From assembly GCA_018389105.1 (NCBI GenBank), contig JACATO010001456.1, forward strand, positions 172,632 to 236,631: 64,000 bases of DNA, given 5' to 3'. Below are positions 12,690-25,359 of the stretch, piece after piece (position 1 is the stretch's first letter; each line of letters begins with the position of its first letter). The position numbers were made by a program, and so were the translations under genes. The notes under the pieces were generated by a model. The model did not search any database. It was given only the letters and a program-made list of their open reading frames with translations, and was not told the DNA's origin. The DNA is from Nautilus pompilius. Lineage: Eukaryota > Mollusca > Cephalopoda > Nautilida > Nautilidae.

Positions 12690-13766
12690 ATGTCAAGACA
12701 GTGTAGAAATCCTCTTGATGTGTTTTGTTATGTCTGTGGACAATTTATTGTGAAAGCTCAAAAACGTACAATAACACCAGAGAGCAGGAAGATTTATAAG
12801 CTATACTTTGACTGTCCTCTTGGAGATCAGGACAAGTTATGGGCACCACATTTTATCTGTTCAGCTTGCTCAAATGGCTTACGTGACTGGTTCAATAAGA
12901 GGAAGAAGTCCATGCCTTTTGCCATTCCAATGATATGGAGGGAGCCGAAAGGCCATGAGAATATGGTACTTTTACTTCATGCCATTGCCTATGAAAGATA
13001 CTCATGGAAAATATGTGGAGATTTAAAAGTCATTAGAATGTTAATGGGAATGCAGTCAGGTTTCAAAAAATACTGTTGCTTCTTGTGTCTATGGGATAGT
13101 CGGGCAACTGACAGACATTATTCGGAATCAAACTGGCAGACAAGAACATCATACCAGCCAGGACTGTCTAGCGTCAAGAATACACCTCTTGTAGATCCAT
13201 GTAATGTCCTATTGCCTCCTTTGCACATAACGCTTGGACTGATGAAACAGTTTGTAAAGACACCAGGGAAGAGAAATGCCAGAGGGTTTGAGTATATTGT
13301 AGAAAAGTTTCCCAAAATCATACAGGCGAAGTTGAAAGAGGGTATCCTTGTCGGACCCCAAATTAGAGAGGTACTCAAAGATGTCAACTTCAAGACAACA
13401 CTGGATGAACTGGAACTGCCTGCCTGGAATGCTTTCAATTGGATCTGTGAGAATTTCTTGGGCAACAGGAAGGCAATGGACTACAAGGATGGCATCAAGA
13501 ATCTTCTGAAATGTTACTCAACAATGGGTTGTCGCATGTCACTGAAAGTTCACTTCATGGACTCCCATCTGGATTTATTCGCAGATAACCTTGGAGCAGT
13601 GTCTGATGAACATGGTGAAAGATTCCACCAGGACATCATTAGTGCTATGGAGAAACGGTACCAAGGCTTCTGGAATGACAGTATGCTTGCTGACTACTGC
13701 TGGACACTTTACCGTGATCAACCAGATCAGGAACACCGCAGGAAATCCAAATCACAATGTTTCTAA
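12690..13766 (+). CDS. Putative transposase-like protein with GERFHQDI motif, internally deleted
   Basis: An uninterrupted 358-codon gene. I chose the ATG at 12690 because it follows a splice-acceptor-like site and because recognisable similarity to the copy at 34.3-36 kb starts there. Residues 13-16 and 57-60 form CYVC...CSAC, a probable zinc-binding head. Later motifs are IPMIWREP (about 79-86), ICGDLKVI (D111), CFLCLWDSR (about 130-138), LVDPCNVLLPPLHITLGLMKQFV and NLGAVSDEHGERFHQDI (E307/E310). Relatives of this protein are common in invertebrate genomes as uncharacterised proteins. The minus-strand relative shares motif order but has roughly 190-200 extra residues between WREP and YEN. 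Here they are missing and the frame is kept across GHEN (residues 88-91). RNase H-fold transposase activity is inferred from the spaced acidic motifs only. The gene could encode a truncated binding protein or be a recently dead copy. Confidence 0.65.
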   Translation: MSRQCRNPLDVFCYVCGQFIVKAQKRTITPESRKIYKLYFDCPLGDQDKLWAPHFICSACSNGLRDWFNKRKKSMPFAIPMIWREPKGHENMVLLLHAIAYERYSWKICGDLKVIRMLMGMQSGFKKYCCFLCLWDSRATDRHYSESNWQTRTSYQPGLSSVKNTPLVDPCNVLLPPLHITLGLMKQFVKTPGKRNARGFEYIVEKFPKIIQAKLKEGILVGPQIREVLKDVNFKTTLDELELPAWNAFNWICENFLGNRKAMDYKDGIKNLLKCYSTMGCRMSLKVHFMDSHLDLFADNLGAVSDEHGERFHQDIISAMEKRYQGFWNDSMLADYCWTLYRDQPDQEHRRKSKSQCF

Positions 13767-13852
13767 CTCTATTGTTCTAACTTTGTCTGTTTTGTCTGTC
13801 CCATTTTTTGTGTATTCGCTCTTTGTAGAATGATAGTGATGATTTTTAACTC

Positions 13853-13858
13853 AATAAA
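13853..13858 (+). terminator. Polyadenylation signal, element A gene
   Basis: AATAAA lies 87 bases after the stop codon, inside the element's inverted ends, so the element may carry its own 3' end signal. Confidence 0.45.
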
Positions 13859-13978
13859 CTCATTTACTTTCTAAAAATAATATGTCCTTATTACGTTAAT
13901 GATTTCATATATACAAATATGTAAATATTTGCATGTATCTACTGAAAAACTGATACGTGCTGCATACAAATGGAGTGA

Positions 13979-13997
13979 AATTTTGAAATCAGCATGA
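13979..13997 (-). repeat. Right subterminal motif, element A
   Basis: On the minus strand it reads CATGCTGATTTCAAAAT, matching the left subterminal motif at 12376-12394 in inverted orientation and at a similar distance from the end (about 68 bp). Confidence 0.5.
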
Positions 13998-14052
13998 AAA
14001 ATTAGTCTAAAAAAGTTGGTTTGCATTCATAATGAGTATAATACATTTAATT

Positions 14053-14066
14053 TTGTTGACCAGTGT
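14053..14066 (-). repeat. Right terminal inverted repeat, element A
   Basis: On the minus strand it reads ACACTGGTCAACAA, the partner of 12317-12330 with one mismatch. Confidence 0.6.
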
Positions 14067-15965
14067 TATAGATAGCTACTCTTCTCTGATTCACACCGGT
14101 CTATCTCCACCAGTGAACACCGCATAGACAAGAGAATGCGTCCGGTGTTACCTGGCAGTATGGCGTCTACCACTTTTCTCCATGTAGAAAACTCTGATAT
14201 AAATTTTGCCTTCATTTTCTGAAACACAGTTCTATATATCATCCAAACGTCTTTCATTCCGCATAATAGATAGGTCCCTAATATATTTCTAGTTTTAACA
14301 TGGGCTGGGATGCAATTTCAACCCTTTTTATTGCCATGAAAATACGTAAATTAATTCCTTATTTATTATAAACTTACTCTACAACTGACTAATCTTTCGA
14401 ATGGTTTCCTTATTAGTGGATAATAAAAGCGATACTCTTGTAAATAGTTTGTAATGAAATTTAATGTCAGAATAAAGCAAATAAAACACTGTATGGTCAT
14501 TCTGGAACATGAAAATTGATTTTTATTGGCGTTAATCTCTCCACAACATATGAACTCTTTTTTTCGACAGATGAGTTAAATTTGGGGTTGTTTGCTTAAT
14601 GTTACACTGTTAAGCAAGAGTTTGCAAGCAAACTACTATCGAAAGAGATGGAACACGTCCGTTCTATATTAAATAACACTTCTGAAACCGGAGTACCCCG
14701 GTCTTATACAGTCTGCTGTCAAAACAGGAAACAAAACCGTACTATTGTTTTCAGTATGTATAAATAGGTAACATTGCTGCGTGGTTAAATAATCAGTGAG
14801 GAAAATCATGTTTAGTGGCTGGCTGAGCTGCAGCTAGTTTCCATCTAGTTTGGTAAAAGTTTGCCGATTGTTGTGCTCAATGTCCATAGATGGCCCAAAA
14901 CAAATTTGTTTTATTCCCTTGAATGTTGATATAAAAAAACAACAAAAATATCGCTAAAGGACAAGTACATTTTTTACATGTCTGACGATGCGTGTATTCA
15001 ATGATCATCTTTCCATAGTATTTAATTTACATTTAATGGCACCCGAGTAAGGCGTAAAAATGTTCTTTTGGTTGCGTATGAGTGCCAGTAAAGATGAAGT
15101 AATGTTGATCTTTCATCTAATGACTGTCCGTACAGTATCGATACACGCGTCGTCTTCCTTTTAAAGATAACATATGGAGAGCTGCCGTTAGCTATGAATT
15201 AAAGGGAACATTTTGCGTACTAATTAACAACGTAGACACGAAGATATGGAGTCAAAATTAAGTAACAAAATTATCAGGAACCTGTTTGTTTTTCATGAAA
15301 TACTATTATTTATTTTTTTTGTTTTAAAATGATGTTTTCATCATAAGATATCATGTAATTTCTAAAAGAATTAAACCGTGTCAATCCTTTGTGGATCGTG
15401 GGTGCAAAAAAAGGAAAATAAAACCGTTTCTTTCACTGAAGTCAGGGTGTGAAGTTCTAAAGATGTCATACCTGCAGCAAAGAATTTGTCAAAGTAGCAA
15501 AGATGCAAAATTACATAGGGTAATACGAGGCTTCAAAATATCGTTGACGCACCAGCTGAAAACAGGGGAGGTAAATCTTGACGAACTACAACTCGCCTGA
15601 AGTCCGTTGCTGTGGCATCACCTTTCGACCATTTTTACAAAGTAGGTACACATTTGTAGACGTTAGTGGCCCATCACCGATATGAAAAACAATACAAATT
15701 ATCAACTTTATGTCTCGTTAGAAACATAGCTGAGCGATTTCGAAAATACAAACAGCTTATTAGCAGATGTTTCGTTTACAGGAGTAAACGTGATAAGATG
15801 AGGGCGAGCGATGATTCTGACCTACAGACTTAATAAGAACAGCAACAACAACAACAAAATAGGATTTTGTAATTTGCGACAAAAATGGAAAGAGGCAGCG
15901 GTCTTTTGATTCAGGAATCGTGGATCTAAAGCGTTGAAATACAACTGATCACATTTTTGTCAGAA
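14067..15965. other. Unassigned DNA
   Basis: AT-rich sequence with no recognisable gene or repeat. The short open frames at 14066-14257 (minus) and 15391-15600 (plus) show no motif. Confidence 0.45.
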
Positions 15966-15966
15966 G

Positions 15967-16026
<60 letters not shown>

Positions 16027-16237
16027 AGAGTAGAGAGGAGAGAGAGAGAGAGAGAGAGAGATGACGTCAGTACACAGAGAGTGGGGGGGAGAGAGAGAGA
16101 GGGGGGATGCGACAAGAGGAGAGAGAGAGAGAGGAGAGAGAATATATACGTCAGTACACAGAGAGTGGGGGAGAGAGAGATGACGTCAGTACACAGAGAG
16201 TGGGGGGAGAGAGAGAGAGGGGGGATTGCGACAAGAG

Positions 16238-16281
<44 letters not shown>

Positions 16282-16282
16282 G
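15967..16282. repeat. (GA)n microsatellite with embedded TGACGTCA
   Basis: GA repeats are interrupted by a recurring phrase built on TGACGTCAGTACACAGAGAG followed by a G run (TGGGGGG). Full TGACGTCA octamers are at 16062-16069 and 16181-16188, with a TACGTCAGTACAC variant at about 16147. The same phrase appears in the GA block at 48.45-48.76 kb. All open frames here are repeat artefacts. Confidence 0.9.
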
Positions 16283-19200
16283 AAATTGCCGTTGCTTTCC
16301 TTCGAAATCTTCGAGATAATCGAGAATAGATGGGATGGAAAATATACTAACCAAAAGAACGACGCTGTAGGATATCTTCTAACATTTTTAAATGACTTAC
16401 TTTTTATTACTTAAGCACTTATAAGAAGATAGAGCTGCTGGAGGGATATTTCGTATGGAGACCATGTTAATTTTTAGAAGCACCCCAACTCATTTAATAT
16501 TTTATTTGCATCTTTACCACCGACTGGCCTCCGAACGCATCACAGGCAATGTCCAACTGTCGCAGTTCTCGAAAGATGACCAACCAGTGGTTTTAGGCTT
16601 GTTACCGGCACTGAATTGATCACAAATAACTAATGCACATTATTTTTTTTGCCATGAAGATATTAAGGTTTTCGTTTTTGAGAGAGTCGCCTTTACTAAC
16701 AGACAGACTTTTACGTGATGCTTACCGACGTATTAGAGCCGTACGTGGAGACTGCGATGTCGTTCTGCACGCTGACGGGTTTGTCTTCTCGCACTCTGGC
16801 TTCACGTCAGATCAGCTGTCTAAACCACCAGCGCCGGCCAGCGTTTACAAGACATTTATTTTGCTAACGAGCGGATTTAATTTGCAAAAACAAAGTCGCG
16901 CCTCGACGAGATCCGCCGAGATGGCTTTTAAGCAGAGAATTTCTCCAAGGCGGCCCCCGACTGGTTACTAACAGCCACCGATTCTTGCCGAGCTTGGAGA
17001 ATGTGACAGATGCTGCTCCGAGGATGATCGTTAAGCCAATATTTTATTAGGGTCATAAAACCGCGCCTCCCGAGAACGCCACAAGGCGCTTGGTGCAAGG
17101 ACTGTTTACATCTGCGGACTGATCTCATTAAAACAAGGGACAGCCAGGTAAATCAGTGTAAAATCGGCGATCTGATTTGGCTAGATCTCCGAAAAGTTGC
17201 GATATAACTTCTAACTTTTTGGGTAAAAGGGATGCTACCTGTCTCAACTCAACTGTCTTTGAGTTGACGTGAACGTCCGCTACTTGCTGCCTCTCGCCGA
17301 TCGAAATATTATCACCTTACGCCTAAAAAAATAAGTCCGTCTATACTTATTTTTAATGACTGCATTTAAAAATATCTATTCTGGCATCGCATGATATTCA
17401 CTGCGTTTTATTTCTAATGTCATGTAAATATCTTGTGGAGAGGGATGGGCTCCGCCAGGTTATAAAATGCCCTAGACACACACACCTCTCGAGGTGCTTC
17501 AACGACCTATGGGATATGGGAAAAGTGAAGTGAAGTGAGATATTTCAGGAGCACGGTCTTTTGGTTCCTTGTCATTCATCAAAGATGAAATAAAGACGGT
17601 TGTTGTTCACTGTCCACACAAAAACTGGAGCCTTCCGCTTTGCATCGTTATCTATATAATTGTTTACCTGTGTGATCATAAATGCTTTCTGAACAAACAA
17701 ACGACTGATCTCCGATTTCCTCACAAACGAAGCACTCTCCAAACTTGAACCTAACTTTCCTGATGCAAAATTCTAGCATATCTAGGAAACTTTTCAGAGA
17801 ATTTATATCTATAGATTGTATCAGACATAAAAATGTAGCTTTTACACTGTGGAAATTTTATATTTTCTCTTACAATTTTAATGTTTTATGTCATGAACAT
17901 GATTCCGACACAAACTGTAACTTACCCCTGCTGTGGACCCTTCTCAGTAGTCCAGTTACTAGTCTGGTAATTCATATTCAACTGTAATTTTTAGTAGTAA
18001 AACAGTAAATTAATGAGAGGAAAACAAAAACTTCCACTTTTCTGTTGGTGTGAAACAATTAAAAATCAAATGGATGGGCAATTGTTTTTCCTTCGGGAAT
18101 CTTGTCATCAATCACGATCGCTTTTGGCTTCATATCACTAATGCAGCACCTCTTGTCCGTTTATTTCCAATAAAAGAAAGGGTTAAGATTGACGGATCAT
18201 TGCAAGGCGTCCGCGGGTCTTTCAATTGGCGAATTTCCTGTCCATGTTAACACCCATCGTTGCCTTACTATCCCCGCAGGTAAATCTCCTTTATTAAAAA
18301 AAAAATGAAGCTTTAGCATTGCGCCGAGAGCGGTTGTCAAAAGACTTTCACATTATCATCTAAGACAGAAAAAGAGACAACAACAACAACAAAAAACTCT
18401 AATGGTCTTTTTTCTGGTTTTCATCAGAGATCAGCATAAAGAGGAACGAGCAGTCTGGCCAGTGACAGGTGCTTTTTATCTCATGGATTACGAAACAAGT
18501 CGATAGGTAACTTTGTGATTAAAATGAAAATTAGTTGATAACTCGGGAAAATAATGAAAAATCTGAAAAAAAAAGAAAAGAAGCTTTAATCTAGCTAAAA
18601 CGCCGTTTATCCAAAAAACAAGCAGTTTCACTTTCTGGTTGTTGTGCATTTAATCTTTTTATCCTATTGTCAAAAATCTGGGACGTACAATGACCTCCGC
18701 AGAGAAATCGGCTGGCAGGAAAAGGGCTTACATCGAATGCATCATTTTCACTCACATCACAGATCCATTTGTTCTACGACCGTTTTATCTACCATCATCG
18801 CCACCATTTGTATTGTAAATAATGTGTTGATTAATTGAGGATTTAAAACCTACCCCCATAAAATATTATCTGGTGTCAAAAACCCACCAGGACAGACGTT
18901 TTAACGATGGGGTTAGAGCCGTAAAGAAGAATAACATATATATATATATAGCAGTCTTTTAAAATCTTGAAAATTCCACCTTAACATAAAATTGTTATTA
19001 TCTGGTCAAAATGTAGCGCCATTCGATCTTAAAGTAAACAAATCATTATTGTAATAATACTTTTATTTTTAATTTAATAAATAAGGGTAAAAACCAGTTT
19101 TATTATTAGGATTTTATCTTCACGCAGCGGTTATAAATGCTCAGAGAAATCATATTTGGTGCCATCTTAAAGAAAATCGGTCTTCACCGGTGACGTCATC

Positions 19201-20425
19201 AGTTCACTGGGGTCAGTAAAACTCACTTCCGCCTTATAGTGATTAGAAACCAAAGAGTCAAGTAAAAAAGTACATGCAATTAAGTAAGTAATCCTTATCT
19301 GCTGAACCCGGAGTTCCGTTTAATAATGTCACATGGTTATTTTCCGGAAAGGTAGAAAATTATACACATGGTAAGATGAAGAGAAATGTGAAAAAGATTC
19401 ACTAAATACAGAATAGTCTACTAAAATATCCTGATTTTACTTGCGATATTTTAAATCGGCTTTTAAATAAATTAGGTCTTCTCTTGTAAAATAATCAATA
19501 GTTTATTAAAGAAAATTTTAAGAAGAGGAAATTGTTGAAGACAGTTTTAACAAAGGGACATACCTGGTTGACTTACAGCTAATGACAAATCTCCGTAAAG
19601 TTACAGAGATTACCGGAGATTACCGGAGATTTACAAAAGTTTAATACAATAAGATTTTTTAAAAAAAACAAACAAAAGATTGTACTCGCTGGTGTAAACA
19701 CAACACTGGAAAGGTATTTTTTTAAATATGCAATTATAGACAATAGTTCAGATGTCATTTTGTATCTCTAGTAGATGATGATGATTGCCTTAGTGATCTT
19801 TAAATCTAAGCTAGCGTTGATTTCCTGCCGTCACGGCGGAACTTTTAATCTAATAGGGGTACAAGACACTCCAGAGAGTTTCGTCACGCGACGACCACTT
19901 GCTTCCTGGAGGCTGGCAGCCTGTGGTCTCGATTAGCCGTTGTTCGGTCGTCCGAGATTCTAGGATGGGGTGCTCGCAGAGCTCAAATCTGCTGTCTGCT
20001 AGGCATCGGGCGGGTAATTAGCGTCAATCGTTTTTAGTTTTATCATCTATTGTTCACTATGGTAACAAAAGTTTTCCCCAAACGATACGTCAACTTTACT
20101 TACTTTTAATAGCCGCCATAATGGGCCAAAAGGGGGCGCCTCTTTGCCTGATGCTTGAACGTCTTTCGTGGCGATTTTTCTTTTACCGTTTGACCTGAAT
20201 CCTGTGGGCGAAGTCTACGAGATGGGCATTGAGCTTGTAGGGTCGTTTTATTTTTTACATAGATTTTACCTACGTAGAATTTAAATGATAAAATAAGGGA
20301 AGGATTTAAAGTTAAACCAAGCAAGGCATTAGTTGAAATCGTTACCGATCTTGCAAAGCAGCAATTTTAAATTATAAGATTTCTTTCTGTATAATGTAAT
20401 GCCGATGACAACAGAAGCTTGGCTT

Positions 20426-20426
<1 letters not shown>
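16283..20426. other. Unassigned DNA
   Basis: About 4.1 kb with no supported gene. An open frame of 112 codons at 16633-16971 has no motif. A short (TA)n run lies near 18937-18951. A local direct repeat (GAGATTACCGGAGATTACCGG) is near 19607. The 19.86-20.0 kb part is GC-richer and could hold an old SINE, but no clear box A/B pair is visible. Confidence 0.4.
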
Positions 20427-20510
<84 letters not shown>

Positions 20511-20561
20511 GAGAGAGAGAGATACAGAGAGAGAGAGATGATAGAGCGAGAGAGAGCGAGC

Positions 20562-20594
<33 letters not shown>

Positions 20595-21035
20595 AGAGAG
20601 AACACACACACAAGAACACACAGAGAGAGGACACCACACACACCGACCCACACAGGAGAGAGACACACCCACACACACACACACAAGAGAACATAGAGAG
20701 AGGACACACACAGCACCCACACACACAGAGAACACACAGAGAGAGAGAGAGACACACATACACACACAGAGAGAGCACAGAGAGAGAGAGAGACCACACA
20801 CATACACACACACAGAGAGCACACACACACACACAGAACACAGAGAGAGAGACACACACACGCACACACAGAGAGAACACAGAGAGAGAGACACAGCACA
20901 CACACAGAGAACACAGAGAGAGAGGAGACACACACACACACACGCACACACACACACACACAGAGACACACACACACACACACACACACGCAGACACACA
21001 GAGAGAAACACACAGAGGCACACCCATACATAGAC
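20427..21035. repeat. (GA)n then (CA)n/(GA)n compound microsatellite
   Basis: Pure GA for about 170 bp passes into mixed ACACAC and AGAGAG blocks for more than 400 bp. It generates open frames of over 220 codons on both strands in several frames (Arg/Glu/His/Thr on plus, Ser/Leu/Cys/Val on minus). These are not genes. Confidence 0.95.
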
Positions 21036-22248
21036 ACACAAAGTTAACATTCTATCTGAAGTGATGGACAACAGGTGTAAACTGTGTATTTACTCTTTAT
21101 ATTGTGTGTACACTGTTAGAAAAATTATTTATTTAATAATAGTAAACAGAAGAAAAAAATGTTTTGTTTATTATCAATTTTTGATGATTTTTTAAAGCAC
21201 GAAACGTAGTATCCACTCTGTCTATCTACAAAATCAAGGAAAGTAATCGTTTCCGCCTCGATTCATTGTCGTTGTCAGAGTTTCTAGGTCCTTACATCAA
21301 TTCTATATAAGCCTCACCATATGAAAATAATATTCTCAAAATCATAAATCTCCAATGATGACAGAAAAATGGCGATTGCCGACTCTAGTTAGCTCTCTGG
21401 ACACCAGAGGGAGAGAGAGAGAGAGATAACAGTTCTGCCGTAATCTGATTAGAATTTCAACCTGAAGAAAGAACCAGCATGAACATTAGGAGACCAAAGT
21501 AAAACATTTCAGGAAAGAGCGCAGAAACTTGTTAAGAAAAAGGTGTAGATGAGCAGCGGACATAAACAAAAGTTTCCACGGAGACACTAAATTCGCGAAA
21601 CATTTCCACAGTGCTATATGTTCCTTTGAACAAGAGCGAAATAAACAGAGAAATTATCTTCGGGAGTAACTGGAGTGCAAAGAAAGCGCTGTGTTCGATT
21701 ATTTCCTCGGCCCACACACCCTCTACTGGCCGGACATCCATACGACGCAGCTGTTTCCGACCGATCGACCGTTAACAGTTATGTATACGTATAATTTTAA
21801 AAATGATAAATTTGTGTGCGGATTAAACAGCGGCGTTATAGTATCTGGTTAATTCCCTGCGCACCGTGTGCACTCCACCGATCTTGAAAAAGCTGTTTTA
21901 CCGAACGAAACTTGACCTAATGGAGGCTGAGATAGTACCCCTCTCGTTAACAGAGAACCCTCTGTAATGACGAGTCCGTATCGGTCCGGCCGAACGAGTG
22001 CGTTAATTAAACATGTCTTCAGTTCACGGTCAATACCAACAACTATCAGACAGGGCGAAAACCGATGTGGTACAGGCAGGGGTAATGTAGCAGAGGTACG
22101 GAGAGGATGTTTATTGGCAGCTATTGCGGTAGAGTGGAAAGGTCAAAGCAGAAACTCTGTTGTTTCACAGTAGATGGATAATAACTGTATTTAATTTAAA
22201 TTCTGAGTCATTTTTCGTCTGTGCACGAGTTTCCGACATCAAGCGACG
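21036..22248. other. Unassigned DNA
   Basis: No gene seen. The open frames at 21532-21741 and 21967-22173 have no recognisable motif. Confidence 0.45.
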
Positions 22249-22567
22249 CTGCTCTCTCTCTCTCTCTCTCTCATCATCATCATCTCTTCTCTATCTCTCA
22301 TCATCCTCATCTCTCTCTCTCCATCTCTTCTCCATCTCTCTCTCTCTATCTATCTATCTACCTATCTCTCATTATCCTCCTCTCTCTCTCATCATCATCA
22401 TCTCTCTCTCTCATCATCATCATCATCCATCATCTCTCTCTCTCTCTCTCTCTCTCTCCTACCTCATCTCTCATTTATCTCCTCTCTCCTCATCCTCATC
22501 ATCCTCCTCTCTCTCCTCTCTCTCCTCATCCTCTCTCTTCTCTCTCTCTCCTCTCTCTCTCTCTCTC
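22249..22567. repeat. (CT)n / (CAT)n compound microsatellite
   Basis: CT dinucleotides are mixed with CATCAT blocks and a short CTAT tract. The Ser/Leu/His-rich open frames across it are artefacts. Confidence 0.95.
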
Positions 22568-23920
22568 GCGGTAGGGCGACGACGTTCCGCCAAACACTAG
22601 CGGAACCGCAGGGAATTCTTTCGTTCCGTCTTCTACAAGTCACGCGGATATTGGTATCGTGATTAACGCTACTCCTGGAGCCGCTTGAAATCATTAAGAG
22701 ATCAGAAACAAACCCCGACGCGGCCTCTCTCAAAAAACAAAAAAAATAATTAAAAATTAGGAGCTCTAATTTCTTTTGTTCTGTAGTAACAAACCCCGCA
22801 AATAACGATAGACTTTCAACGAAACTGACTACACGAGGTTACACAAGGGAAGTACCCTGATCCGCATCTCTTTCTTCTCAGAGTTAAAAAAGGGATACAC
22901 TTACCAATCAGAAGCAAGATTTTCCAGCGATGGTAGCCTGGGCTACCAATCTAAAATCTAACGGCTAAAAGAATCTTATCTTTCATTAAGATGTTAATAG
23001 TAACTCAAATAACCTATTCTTTATACTTGGCGTAAACAGGTTCAGTTACTCAAGAAACCTGTCCCCCAACTCTAAATTCACTACTTTCCCCATTTACTAT
23101 TGTGATCCAAACACGAGTAAATTATTAGTCTTAACAGCTGTTTCTGGAACTTTAACAATTATAAAAAAAAAAAATGGCATAACATTAAAACCAAAAATTA
23201 ATTCTAAGACAAAAAGATCTGAGACTTTTAAACTTTTCGCCGACCGGTTTCTCATAAATGTAAATGTTCCTTTGTCCGAATTTTGGCTAAAAGTTAATTA
23301 GTAAACCTAATTACAATGTACTGCCGTTTAATGATTATACAACTAGTAGATTTAATTGGGCATTTAGTAAGTTGAACCTATCACGCAGTTGCAGCGCTCA
23401 CAGAAATGTTATGAGATGTCAGTGCGAGATTTATTGACCGCACTAGTCGACCGGTGTAGTTTCAATTTACTGGAGTGCAAGATCAGCTTAAGAAGGAACA
23501 TAACGAGTCGTAATTCCTACTGTGAAGATCGCAATTTCCATACCTAATATGAAGGGTTGGGGGTAGAAAAACTATAAAACATTTTAATCTTAGGTTCGCA
23601 TTAAGTAATCGCACTATGGTTTGTATTTTTTAAAAAATTTTCTTTAATCCATTAATTTGTGAAAAGGGTCCAGCGTTTAATAGGTCTAAATCGGTCAGGG
23701 TGATTCTCTGACTCTTTTCTAACTATCCGGAACGTATTAATTTTGCAAAAGACAGATGGCGGTGAAATAGGGCTGCACAAATACAGGGTAGGCCTAAATA
23801 TATACGCACACTTCCGTACGTCACCATACAAATAACTTGTTTCTCAAAGTTAAGATTTGCTTCATTTACAAGCTCACAGATGGCGCTACTGTAAAAGGCA
23901 TTAACGTACCTCAGACCTCA
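22568..23920. other. Unassigned AT-rich DNA
   Basis: No gene seen. It holds AGATGGCG motifs at 23754-23762 and 23878-23888; the latter is listed as a CTCF-like site. Confidence 0.45.
23876..23890 (+). promoter_or_regulatory. CTCF-like binding motif
   Basis: ACAGATGGCGCTACT shares CAGATGGCGCTA with the site at 3845-3860. It also sits just upstream of a transposase fossil, so it may have arrived with that element. Confidence 0.3.
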
Positions 23921-23924
23921 AGTG

Positions 23925-24196
23925 TTTTCAGTGGGTGGCCAAACTGCCCGGGCCTCCCTGGACGAACTTTTTACCGAGAGGTGGACAGAACGACACGCCA
24001 GACGAACACCTACCGTACTCTACAAGTCTCGCACCACTGTATTTTTCTTGTGAGATGTGCCGAAATACAAGATGCTATGTGCACCACGAAACAAGTCGCC
24101 AACCATCCACGAATTCCAACAAAAGATTGTTCATACCACAGCAGCTATACCTGTAAAAAGGTGGTATGGGGGCATTTTGAACACCTATTATAGTGT
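23925..24196 (+). pseudogene. 3' end of a Tc1/mariner-class transposase gene (fossil)
   Basis: Read with frameshifts, this stretch resembles the last part of a large-subunit mariner-class transposase. One frame gives DELFTERWTERH, then a degraded counterpart of the SPDLT-PxDFFLWG segment (VLYKSRTTVFFL, then a stop). Next comes HEFQQKIVHTTAAIPV, matching the usual helix after the catalytic site. Another frame supplies the typical C-terminus GHFEHLL followed by a stop at about 24190. The third catalytic acid is not preserved and several stops intervene. Only the C-terminal third is present and no terminal repeats were found. The family call is by motif memory, and the exact subfamily is uncertain. 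Confidence 0.5.
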
Positions 24197-25359
24197 TTAA
24201 TGTTTCAGTGTTTGAGATGTTTAATGAATAAAGAAAAATATATATATATTAGAAATATATCTCTGTTTACTGTGCTATGGGAATAGTGCAAACATCATTT
24301 TGGGTCACCGTTTATGTACACTTCATGTCAGTAAGAATTCTGATATTTCCTTTTATTTACTTATAGGTAGCAGACCATACAAAGGCTCACAGGAGAGAGA
24401 AATACCTACCAACACAATCTTTAGCGTTACTATAACCATATTCGGCAACAATTTCTATTCATTTCCAATTTTCATATCAAGATATATATTTTAACGAAGT
24501 AACGCTGAAAATTTAGCTAGTTTATGAATATGTCCTTTAGTATTGGTAACTGTAGACATTCGGAATCATTTTTGTCTGTCAGTGTTATCTGAAGCACCAC
24601 AACTTCCATGGCTAAAAGTACATTGATTACGCACGCACCCCCTTTCTTCATCTTTACTAGTATTAACATCGGTCCGTAAATCCTTCGGGGCACAAGATCG
24701 TGCTAAATCAATACTTTGGCTTAGGGTTCTAACGAGCTACCGAAAGCATTTTAAACTAATTGCTCAAGACTGTTAGAAGAAAAAGAAACGCAAATCTATT
24801 TTTTTATTTTAAAAAAAAAAAAAAAAGCTAAATTTTTCTTACAGTTGCCTGAACTGAAGGTTCGGCGCCATTGTTCGATTCATACGACGGCGAGAAATTC
24901 GTTGGAAAAAGACATCGGATTATTTCGCGGCTTTCCATACTTTCCGTTGATAAGTCGGCTTATCAAAACTGATTTAGGATGAGGCTACAATGCATATCTC
25001 ACGACAGCTACGACTGACAGGCAGATTAAAGCGGAATCATTCCAAAAATTCTAACAGAAAAAAAAATAAGGGGAAACATCGCTGTTCTAAGACTGATTAA
25101 AAAGTAAACCAGGGCCGGCCGAGTGACTGCTGTTTGATCAGTGCACGTGTCGTTCTGGTTTTATGGTATCTTTAGGGATCGCGTCAGTGGATGAGCGCTC
25201 GGTACGGATGCCAGGGTTCTTCATCCCACTGCCCGATCTATGCACAGATTTTGCGAGCAGCTGCTTGGTCTTCAGAACTCCTACCATTGCAGGAAATATT
25301 TTCTCCTCTTCGACAAATTTCAGAAATTTTGGTATAAAAGATACTTCAGCTGAACTCGC
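24197..25359. other. Unassigned DNA
   Basis: AATAAA lies just after the transposase fossil (about 24226), followed by a short (TA)n run. Nothing else is recognisable. A poly-A run lies near 24810-24825. Confidence 0.45.

Larger units (their letters stand above)
12317..14066 (+). mobile_element. DNA-transposon-like element A (GERFHQDI family)
   Basis: A 1,750-bp unit bounded by imperfect inverted termini: ACATTGGTCAACAA at 12317-12330, and ACACTGGTCAACAA on the opposite strand at 14053-14066. About 60 bp inside each end lies a second inverted motif: TGCGGATTTCAAATAT at 12379-12394, and GCTGATTTCAAAAT on the opposite strand near 13979-13993. One open gene fills the middle. The same subterminal motif flanks a diverged relative at 34.05-36.26 kb. 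No convincing target-site duplication is visible. Seen: the inverted ends and the gene. Inferred: a cut-and-paste DNA transposon. I do not know an established superfamily name for it. Confidence 0.6.

Noticed and set aside
20329-21071. Open frames of 220-236 codons on both strands
   Set aside because: They run through a (GA)n/(CA)n microsatellite in several frames at once and encode only low-complexity Arg/Glu/His or Ser/Leu/Cys/Val strings.
22160-22733. A 146-codon plus frame and overlapping frames
   Set aside because: Mostly CT/CAT microsatellite. The unique ends carry no motif.
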